Below, piece after piece: positions 38,283 to 45,289 of a DNA stretch of 64,000 bases. The position numbers and the translations under genes are program-made. The notes under the pieces are model-generated. The model was given only the letters and a program-made list of their open reading frames with translations. It did no database searches and was not told the origin of the DNA. The stretch comes from JAWKOK01 sp963848115 (GTDB taxonomy: Bacteria > Chloroflexota > Anaerolineae > Caldilineales > Caldilineaceae), in NCBI GenBank assembly GCA_963848115.1, contig CAWKCP010000007.1, positions 372,001-436,000 on the forward strand, given 5' to 3'. Within the stretch, counting starts at the first letter, position 1. Each line of letters starts with the position of its first letter.

Positions 38283-39035
38283 TTATGGGAACGATTCGAG
38301 CAGCTTCAGGCTTGCTTGCACGATGTCAGCCTGTTGCGATTCTCTACTGATTTTTGCTGGATTGTCACCTTTCTGCTCACCGTACCATCCGAATTGGGCA
38401 TGGTTTCCGCCTTCGATGGCTGTCCACATAGTCTGCGGAGGTAGCAGATTTTCGGATTGCTCGATATCTTCGAGCGATACAAGCCCATCCACTGTACCGA
38501 AAATCGATGCGACGGCAAGATCGGTTTCGGCTGCCAGTGAACTGCCTTCGGTGGGGTAGGATGCCCATAGAATCAGTGCATCAATCGCGTCGGCGTGACG
38601 GGCTGCGTAGGTTGCTGCCATGCTGCCGCCGAGGGAGTGCCCGCCGATTGCCCATCGATCGATTTCAGGATAGGCGGCTATCACCTCATCGGCACGATTC
38701 GGTGCGAGAACCGCCAGATTCAGCGGCATTGGCACAATGACGACTGTGTAGCCGGCCTCGGCAATTGCTCGCGCGGGGGGTGCGTAGGCTCGTGGATCCA
38801 CTTTGCCTCCGGGGTAGAAGATGAATCCTGCCTCAGCGTCCATATCCGTTGGCTCAAAGACGATCCAGGGATCGGTTTGTACCGAAACCGTATTGGACGA
38901 CTCCAGCGCTATGAGCGCTTCGGGCATCGGCATGGCGGTATCCGAAACCCATTGATAGGCCAGGATGGATGCCACCAACAGGAGACCCAGAATTCCAAAT
39001 CCGAGTCCCCACCAGATCTTGCGACGATTTTTCAT
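38283..39035 (-). CDS. Membrane-anchored alpha/beta hydrolase
   Basis: This 250-residue protein has a basic start and one hydrophobic helix (about residues 8-27), so it is probably anchored with the domain outside. The hydrolase core follows: FIFYPGGKVDPRAYAP, VVIVPMPLNLA, the nucleophile elbow GGHSLGGSMA (Ser134), an acid candidate in GTVDGLVS, and a final histidine in GGNHAQFGWYG. It resembles the PF12695-type hydrolases, whose substrates are mostly unknown. It stands alone; the upstream gap of 212 bases separates it from a divergent membrane protein. Confidence 0.87.
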   Translation of the reverse strand: MKNRRKIWWGLGFGILGLLLVASILAYQWVSDTAMPMPEALIALESSNTVSVQTDPWIVFEPTDMDAEAGFIFYPGGKVDPRAYAPPARAIAEAGYTVVIVPMPLNLAVLAPNRADEVIAAYPEIDRWAIGGHSLGGSMAATYAARHADAIDALILWASYPTEGSSLAAETDLAVASIFGTVDGLVSLEDIEQSENLLPPQTMWTAIEGGNHAQFGWYGEQKGDNPAKISRESQQADIVQASLKLLESFP

Positions 39036-39247
39036 CTGGACATTTCCTATTGAGGACCAACACCCGCCACGGGAGTGGAGCGGCGTTGAAATAGAGAAGA
39101 GAGAGACCGCCCGGCTGGCTCACTTAGCCAGCCGGTGCACATAAGGTGATGCGAATGAACATAATGTGCATTCGGCGTGATCTTATGGTACGCTACGTTC
39201 AACATTGATTCCCATACACTCTGACACAATAATAGCGCTGCAACATC

Positions 39248-40021
39248 ATGGCTGACAAAAAAAAGACCTGGGCTAATCGGCAGATCATCTGGGGATGGGT
39301 ATTCCTGATCTCCATGACCCTTTTCTTGTTCTATCTACTTCTTACAGTTTGGCTGCCCCGCATGTCTGACGCAGAATCTCCTGCCTCTGCCATCGATCAA
39401 ACCCCTTCATCATCAGTCGTAATCGAAGGCGCCGTGCCGCCTGCCAAGGCCACTGCACTTGCCGAGGCGCAGGCGACGCTTAGCGTCGCCGCTCAGCAGC
39501 CCGTTCAGGCAGCGGCCTCTGTCAGGGAGGCTGCACAGACGGTGATGGCCGTAACTGCGGAGTCGTTCCAAACGCCCGCCGTGGAAGCAACCCAGGTTGC
39601 CTCTGTGTCTGGAGGGACCGAAGACGCTTCAGACGAGTCGAACAAGGTAGACGCAGAATCGACCTCGCCTGCACTTGGATGGGTGGACTGGGTGCTCAGC
39701 GCCATACCGGGGCTGACCGCAATCTTGTCATTCGTCGGCCTGGTCTTTAGCAGCATCATGAAGTGGCGCAGCGATCTCCAGGATGTCGGCCACAGCAGCG
39801 TCGAGTATGAGCGGGAGCGACTTCAGTTTGAAATGCAAAAACAGCGCTTCGAATTGGACCGAGCTCATCAAGAGGCGCTGCTGGCGCAGCAACGGCAAGA
39901 ACTCGCACTGGAGCGAGAACGGCTTGAGCTTGCACTGATGCGACAGAAAGCAAGGCTGGAAGCCGCTTCCGATGCAGAAGAGTCTCGCGGCGAATTTAAC
40001 GCCGTCTCTTTGGAAGCTTAA
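39248..40021 (+). CDS. Membrane protein with C-terminal coiled coil, function unknown
   Basis: This 257-residue protein is not recognised. It has a first transmembrane helix at about 15-36, an Ala/Ser/Thr/Glu-rich linker (about 40-138) that looks unstructured, a second hydrophobic segment at about 148-168, and a charged helix (about 180-250) rich in Glu, Arg, Gln and Leu with clear heptad-like spacing (ERERLQFEMQKQRFELDR). A hairpin topology with the linker outside and the coiled coil inside is plausible. The strong bidirectional terminator at 40127-40179 follows. The gene is alone on its strand. Confidence 0.75.
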   Translation: MADKKKTWANRQIIWGWVFLISMTLFLFYLLLTVWLPRMSDAESPASAIDQTPSSSVVIEGAVPPAKATALAEAQATLSVAAQQPVQAAASVREAAQTVMAVTAESFQTPAVEATQVASVSGGTEDASDESNKVDAESTSPALGWVDWVLSAIPGLTAILSFVGLVFSSIMKWRSDLQDVGHSSVEYERERLQFEMQKQRFELDRAHQEALLAQQRQELALERERLELALMRQKARLEAASDAEESRGEFNAVSLEA

Positions 40022-40126
40022 CCAAAGAACATTGGTACAGGTCAAGCTCAAGCTGCGGCTACCCCTTTGCCTTTAGCCATACCATTTTGGAAAGCTCGAA
40101 TAGAGAGGTCAATAACAGGTCGATCA

Positions 40127-40179
40127 AAAACAGTGGCGGGGGTCCAGCTATCTGATAGCTGGACCCCCGCCACTGTTTT
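40127..40179. terminator. Perfect 26-bp bidirectional terminator
   Basis: The arms 40127-40152 and 40154-40179 are exact reverse complements. The tips AAAA and TTTT place a T run after the stem on both strands. It lies between the convergent coiled-coil gene (+) and the SH3b-TolB gene (-) and should terminate both. Confidence 0.9.
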
Positions 40180-40269
40180 CTTGTGGTTTTTCATCAACCG
40201 TTCAAAAAATCATGTGCAGAAGACCCAGCCTGCAAGGTTCACAGACTGGAAACAGCAAGCCCTAGCGAT

Positions 40270-42113
40270 CTATGGCCCCCAATCGATCATCTGCGCAGCG
40301 TCGAACCCGTACTCGATAGAAATATCGATAGGCAACGGGCGTTGGTTGCTGCCGTCGGCATTCATCACCCAGATGCGCCATTCGCCCGCTTCATGGTTTG
40401 CCTCACGGTTACTCAAAAAGACAATGTGTTGCCCGTCAGGACTCCAGGCAGGGGTCACGTTAGACGGCAGTGCGTCGACGAGCGTGAACTCAGGCCGGGT
40501 CAGTGCTCTGCGGCCTGAGCCGTCTGGATTGATCGTGTAGATTTCCCAATGGCTGGCCTCGCGTTGATCGAAGACAATCTGCCCGCCATCCGTCTGCCAG
40601 TCCGGATCGTGGTGATACTGCTTGAGGATATCGAAATAGACGAGTTCCGTTTCGGCATCGGGTCGATCCTGAGTAATCTGGATGCCGGCTCTTGACTGGT
40701 AAACGATTCCGTTTTCGCTCCAGTCGGGCGCTTTGGCCGTTGAAAGCGTGACCAGATCTTGGTAGTTGCTGCCGTCGACGTCGATACGGGCCAGGTGAAA
40801 TTTACGCTCTTGCGTCTTGCGTAGATCGTCTATGTTCAATCCAGGCTTGTTGGCGTTGATCCATTCGATCTCCATGCACCGGCCATCGCTCAATACATAG
40901 CAATCAGTGAGTTCATCGCCACGCACAAAGACGATACGGGTTCCATCAGGACTCCACTTCGGTGAACGAAGCCAATCCCTCTCCCCAAAAATCTGTTGTT
41001 CGTTGCTGCCGTCGGCGTTGATGATGTAGACGCCATTTGCATTGTTGCTACGTGTGAAGGCGATCCGCCTGCCGTCTGGGCTGAGCGCCGGGTCGATCCC
41101 AGTGGTGAGGAGCGACAGATGGCCGCTACCCATGTCGTAGAGATAGATGCCGTCCCCCCGCGGTTCTGGAAAACGAGTTTGCCGCCAAGCCCCGTCGGCC
41201 TTACCGAAAGCGTGGGATTTTTGGACTGTGATGCTGTCTCGCCGCCGATCTTTTGTGCCATCGCAACGTTTGGTTCTTTCGCGGCTGATTTCATCGTCGA
41301 AGAAGCACCGCTGGAAGAGGTGCCGTTGGAAGGGGCACTGTTGCCCAACGAAACGTAGTCAGCGCTAACCCAACCAGTTTCGGCTTCGTCGTTGCCTTCG
41401 GCAGACAACTCAATCTTTATCCATTTTCCATCGTCGCTCTTATCGAGGACGATATAGCGCTCGCCCGGCAGCGCTTTCGCAACGACTGGATTCTGGGAAC
41501 CTGCGCCACTGCGTACATTGAGGCGGCTATCCTCGGTGATTACCGTGGCAGTGAGCGGGCTCGTTGTCGTATCAGAAATCGAAGCGGTGGATGCGGTCGT
41601 CTCGCTCGTGTCAACCGCCGACGATTGAGAATCATTCGACGGTTTCGGCGCCGGCAAGACCGGATCGATGGTCACTTTTTCGCTGGGGAGACGACTGCTG
41701 CGTACGACGATGATGGCATCACTAGGCGTCCATCCCGCCAACAATTGCTCGTCTTCAACGAAGAGCCACCTGTCATCATCGGATCGGGTGTAGATGGTGA
41801 CGGCTGCGCCCGGTAACAACTCAGTGACGAGCTCGCCGGTCACCTTTTCCCAGACCTGCGCGCCGCCGCCGCCCACGACACCACTGAGCACGGGATCCGG
41901 CTCTGCTTGCGCCGAAGCCGAGTATGCCAGTAGCGGTTGTGGATTGACGATAGTCGGGCCAAGAACCAGGCTCGCCGTGACGAGTCCGAACAGCAGAGCG
42001 AATGATACTCGGCGCAATCGGCCGACAGGTTTGGGTCTCTTCTCAGCTACCCTCTGAAAGTGAACGATAAATGTCTGAACGATGAAACTCCAAAATAGGT
42101 GCGCGTTTTTCAT
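40270..42113 (-). CDS. SH3b-TolB propeller protein, one frameshift
   Basis: Joined across one break, this exported protein of about 614 residues begins with a transmembrane or signal segment (about 30-55), followed by two SH3-like domains (around VWEKVTGELVTELLPG and SRLNVRSGAGSQNPVVAKALPG, the latter a bacterial SH3_3 domain). A Ser/Thr-rich linker leads to TolB-type PD40 repeats (ALSPDGRRIAFTRS, KWSPDGTRIVFVRG, AWSPDGQHIVFLSN). The layout suggests cell-wall binding plus a protein-interaction propeller. The frame breaks in a C6 run at 41154-41159. The ATG at 42113 lies four bases past the membrane-fusion gene stop, so the two are coupled. Confidence 0.8.
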
Positions 42114-42117
42114 TCTG

Positions 42118-43476
42118 CTAGTCACTGCTGGCGTCGCCTTCTGGCTGTTCTTCTTGTTGATCTGCTTGCTGATCTTCTGCGGCAAGGAAGCTGGCCGACG
42201 CCGTCATGCCAGGACGCACATTGTCAAGCGCTTCATCTGTGAAGAGGATTGTGACTGGAAAGGTCACTGAGCCGGTCTCAGTCTCGCTGACCGGGGCAAT
42301 TCTCTCGACGATGCCGTTGTGGATACGATCTGGCAGAGCATAGAGGGAGATCGCTACCGGCTGGCCTTGGACCACCTGGGAAATGTCGGTCTGCTCAACA
42401 TTGACGACCAGCTTGAGCTTGTTCATGTCGGCTAGTGTTGCGACGTGGCTGCCGGAACTGCCGCTCTGGCCGGGCTCTACACTCAGTTCAAGAATTGTGC
42501 CGTTGATGGGGGCGCGTACGGTTGCGTTCTGCAGGTTCAGCTCGGCTTGATCCAGGTCCAGAAGCGTCTTGCGTACGGTCAGTTCCGCCATGCGTACGTC
42601 TGCATCATCCGGTGCGCGCGTCAATTTGTCGAGAGCCGCTTCGGCAGCCGCTACCTGCGCCTGGGCGTCAGCCAATTCGGCGGGCGTGGGCTTCTCCTTG
42701 AGACGATTGTTTTCGTCTTCTGCAGATTGTGCCGAGCTCAACGCTGAAAGCAGATCGGCACGTTCCGTCGGCTTGCTCGCCTCTTGAAAGGCTGCTTTGG
42801 CTGCTTCGTAGGCGATGGTGGCCCGCTGCAGGTTGTCGGCGGCGTCGGTCGCCGCTGCCTCCGGTAGCCAAGCGATCTTGTCATACTCACGCTGCGCCTC
42901 TTGAAGATTGACTTCGGCCTGAGCCAGGGATGCCTGTGCCTGATTGATGCTGGCCTGGGTCGGACCTTCTGTCAGTAGTGTATACCGGGCCCACGCGGCC
43001 TCGACCTTGTTGGCCTGGGCCTGAAGTTCCTCATCAGTCGGCCCGGCGGAGACCAAGGCCAGGTTTTCTTTCGCCTGAAGCAGGTTGGCTTCGGCGACAG
43101 CTACGTCACTCTCTTCAGGTGTATCGGTCAACTCTTCCAGCCCAATCCTTGCGGTTTCAAGACCGATCTCCGCGCGTTCAAGTGCATCTTCCAACTGGCT
43201 GGTCTCCAGGGCCACAATGACGTCGCCTGCGTCTACCAGATCGCCGACCTGTGCCATGACGTCGTCTATCATGCCGCTGGTCTCAAGGACGACCTGATGA
43301 CGTCCAATCAGTTCAACGCGTCCCACTGCAGTAAGATCCGGCGTAGCCGAAGCAGGATTGGATTCTTGAGGATCTGCAGACGCCTGTATGTTTGCGGCAG
43401 GGAGTATCAAGACGCCGATCCCGACAAATGTAAATACAAAGATGGTAAAAGCCACGCGGCGTAGTGTGAGATTCAT
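42118..43476 (-). CDS. HlyD/RND-type periplasmic adaptor (membrane fusion protein)
   Basis: The 452-residue protein starts with a hydrophobic signal or anchor segment (about 7-25). It has a lipoyl-type half (QVGDLVDAGDVIVALETSQLEDAL), a very long Ala/Glu/Gln-rich helical hairpin (about 90-300), the second lipoyl half (NATVRAPINGTILELSVEPG) and beta-barrel segments (VNVEQTDISQVVQGQPV). Such adaptors normally work with an ABC or RND pump, but none is encoded next to it; the partner downstream is the SH3b-TolB protein. An AGGAG site precedes the ATG at 43476. The last 20 residues are acidic and Gln-rich. Confidence 0.88.
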   Translation of the reverse strand: MNLTLRRVAFTIFVFTFVGIGVLILPAANIQASADPQESNPASATPDLTAVGRVELIGRHQVVLETSGMIDDVMAQVGDLVDAGDVIVALETSQLEDALERAEIGLETARIGLEELTDTPEESDVAVAEANLLQAKENLALVSAGPTDEELQAQANKVEAAWARYTLLTEGPTQASINQAQASLAQAEVNLQEAQREYDKIAWLPEAAATDAADNLQRATIAYEAAKAAFQEASKPTERADLLSALSSAQSAEDENNRLKEKPTPAELADAQAQVAAAEAALDKLTRAPDDADVRMAELTVRKTLLDLDQAELNLQNATVRAPINGTILELSVEPGQSGSSGSHVATLADMNKLKLVVNVEQTDISQVVQGQPVAISLYALPDRIHNGIVERIAPVSETETGSVTFPVTILFTDEALDNVRPGMTASASFLAAEDQQADQQEEQPEGDASSD

Positions 43477-43658
43477 CGAACCATTCTCCTGGCACATGAG
43501 ATGTGCAATATTGCGCGGATGAGTTTGTGGAATAGACTTGTACCGGCGGCCTTTGCGGCTCGATTGCGAAAGCCACCGTACGATTGCATCATTATCTTAG
43601 GATTAGAGTTGGCTGTCAATTCGAGCCATTTTGCAGTCTGTCTTACCTCAAGCCGTCC

Positions 43659-43779
43659 GGGTGCATTTCGGATTCGGGGCGACAACGTGCCGGGGACGCT
43701 CCAGAAGACGTTGGCATGACCGAATTGGATTGGACCGTGCCCGGCACGTGAGATCCTGCCCCCAGCGTGAAATGCACCC
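43659..43779. repeat. 121-bp interrupted inverted repeat
   Basis: GGGTGCATTTC at about 43659 pairs with GAAATGCACCC ending at 43779, and ACGTGCCGGG near 43686 pairs with CCCGGCACGT near 43740. Mismatched loops interrupt the arms. It lies in the 412-base gap upstream of the DUF302 gene and the divergent adaptor gene. It could be an old MITE-like element. Confidence 0.6.
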
Positions 43780-43888
43780 AAGCCTTCTCCCATGCGTGCG
43801 AATCAAGTTTGATCGATGGTATCATAAGGGCCAGATCAATTGGCAGTAACTGCTGTGGAAGCGTGAATAACCACTAGAATAGGAGAAA

Positions 43889-44299
43889 ATGATGAGTCAG
43901 AATCAAGATGTCGCAGGCTCGCTGACCGCTGAACTCAATGTCAGCTATGAAGATGCCATCCCTTTGGTGACTGAGGCGCTCAAGGTCGAAGGATTTGGCG
44001 TGCTGACCCAGATCGATATGAAGGCAACGCTCAAGGCCAAGATCGATGCAGACTTTCGCAAATACGTGATCCTCGGCGCCTGTAATCCCAAACTTGCCAA
44101 TGCAGCGCTGAATGAGTCGCTTGACGTCGGGCTATTGTTGCCTTGCAACGTGATTGTCTACGAGGAGGGCGATGGCAGTGTCGTTTCAATCGTCGACCCG
44201 CTCCAGATGCTCGATGTATCTGATCGGCCCGAGTTTGCCGGAATCGCCAATGAAGCGCAGGCAAAGCTCCAGCGCGTTGCCAATTCCCTGAAGGCTTAG
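43889..44299 (+). CDS. DUF302 domain protein
   Basis: This 136-residue cytoplasmic protein matches DUF302: SYEDAIPLVTEALKVEGFGVLTQIDM, then FRKYVILGACNPKLANAAL, then a LLLPCNVIVYEEGDGSV strand. The fold is a homodimeric alpha/beta barrel-like unit of unknown activity, often encoded near metal, thiol or stress genes. The copper genes csoR-copZ-copA follow on the same strand. An AGGAGA ribosome site is present; ATG codons at 43889 and 43892 are both possible. Confidence 0.88.
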   Translation: MMSQNQDVAGSLTAELNVSYEDAIPLVTEALKVEGFGVLTQIDMKATLKAKIDADFRKYVILGACNPKLANAALNESLDVGLLLPCNVIVYEEGDGSVVSIVDPLQMLDVSDRPEFAGIANEAQAKLQRVANSLKA

Positions 44300-44338
44300 A
44301 CTTTTCATCCCTCCCAAGCCCAAGTAACCGAATGTCTC

Positions 44339-44371
44339 GCGAGCCGGCGGAGTTCAACTCCGCCGGCTCGC
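44339..44371. terminator. Hairpin after the DUF302 gene
   Basis: GCGAGCCGGCGGAGTT (44339-44354) is an exact reverse complement of 44356-44371 around a single base, so the real loop is larger. It lies 40 bases past the DUF302 stop. There is no T run, so termination is uncertain; it may simply be a palindromic repeat. A second, looser palindrome (TGCCCGCC / GGCGGGCA) lies near 44457-44504. Confidence 0.45.
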
Positions 44372-44597
44372 CGCGCTCAGGTGTGCTGTCAGGTGAACCC
44401 TGTATGGGAGAACGATCACTATTTCGCAATCCTTGGCTTGATACGCATGAGCATCCCTGCCCGCCAGGCTTCGCTAGGCATAGCTCGGCGGGCAAGGATA
44501 CTCGCCCTACGATAGGACACATTGAGAACTGTTGGGCCTGTATAGCATAAACTTGACACTGAGCCATACATCCATATACACTTCAATCATCTCTTTG

Positions 44598-44623
44598 CCC
44601 CCTCCCCAGGGGGGTGCGGGTAG
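44598..44623. promoter_or_regulatory. Candidate CsoR operator upstream of csoR
   Basis: A C-run followed directly by a G-run (core CCCCTCCCCAGGGGGG) lies 26-51 bases upstream of the csoR start. CsoR repressors bind G/C-tract pseudo-palindromes in their own promoters and release them when copper binds. The position and composition fit, but the exact operator is inferred only. Confidence 0.4.
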
Positions 44624-44648
44624 GACTGTTTAGATTGGAGCGATGTTC

Positions 44649-44927
44649 ATGTTAGATGACGTTACACGCAGGGCAGTTAGCCAACGACTGGCCAGTGCCG
44701 CCGGTCATATCAAGGGCGTTGAGCGCATGGTTGACGAGGATGCCTATTGCATTGACGTCATCAAGCAGATTCAGGCAGTTCAGGCCGCGCTCAACAAGGT
44801 CAACACGATCATTCTCGACAACCATTTGCGCACGTGTGTCACGACCGCCATCCAGGGGGACGATGCAGGTGAACGCGAGGCGGTTCTAGAGGAGATCACG
44901 AGTGTTTTTGTGATGACTAGCAAGTAG
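44649..44927 (+). CDS. csoR: CsoR-type copper-sensing transcriptional repressor
   Basis: This 92-residue all-helical protein of the CsoR/RcnR family has the Cys-His-Cys copper site: Cys in DEDAYCIDVIKQ, and His and Cys in DNHLRTCVTTAI. It represses copper export genes until Cu(I) binds. Two ATGs are in frame, at 44643 and 44649; GGAG at 44637-44640 is two bases from the first and eight from the second, so 44649 is the likely start. copZ and copA follow on the same strand, as expected for an autoregulated copper operon. Confidence 0.93.
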   Translation: MLDDVTRRAVSQRLASAAGHIKGVERMVDEDAYCIDVIKQIQAVQAALNKVNTIILDNHLRTCVTTAIQGDDAGEREAVLEEITSVFVMTSK

Positions 44928-44985
44928 CGTCGGGTAAGAGAAACCGAGCAAGAAAAGGCGAACAAGCAAAAAAGGAGTCACAACC

Positions 44986-45192
44986 ATGGCAAGCAAGACA
45001 GTCATCGTACCGGCCATTAACTGCGGTCATTGTACCAATACGATTGAGATGGAAGTGGGAGAGTTGGCCGGCGTGACGCGCGTCAGCGCTGATGTTGAGT
45101 CGAAGCAGGTCACCGTCGAGTGGCGTGAGCCGGCCGATTGGGCACAGATCGAGTCTCTGCTGCTGGAAATCGATTTTCCACCTGAGCGGTAG
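44986..45192 (+). CDS. copZ: Copper chaperone with heavy-metal-associated domain
   Basis: This 68-residue protein is a single HMA domain: VIVPAINCGHCTNTIEMEV with the C-x-x-C Cu(I) site, then a VSADVESKQVTVEW strand. It carries Cu(I) to the CopA ATPase. AAAGGAG precedes the ATG at 44986. It lies between csoR and copA on the same strand. The usual methionine before the first cysteine is Ile-Asn here, a minor variation. Confidence 0.92.
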   Translation: MASKTVIVPAINCGHCTNTIEMEVGELAGVTRVSADVESKQVTVEWREPADWAQIESLLLEIDFPPER

Positions 45193-45289
45193 AAAGCCCG
45201 ACATCCAGAGGCCGTAGCCACAGAGCATGAGCTTGATCCCTACTGAAGCTGCGAAGTATTGCAGGTGAGGCGGGTTATGGAGAGAATCA

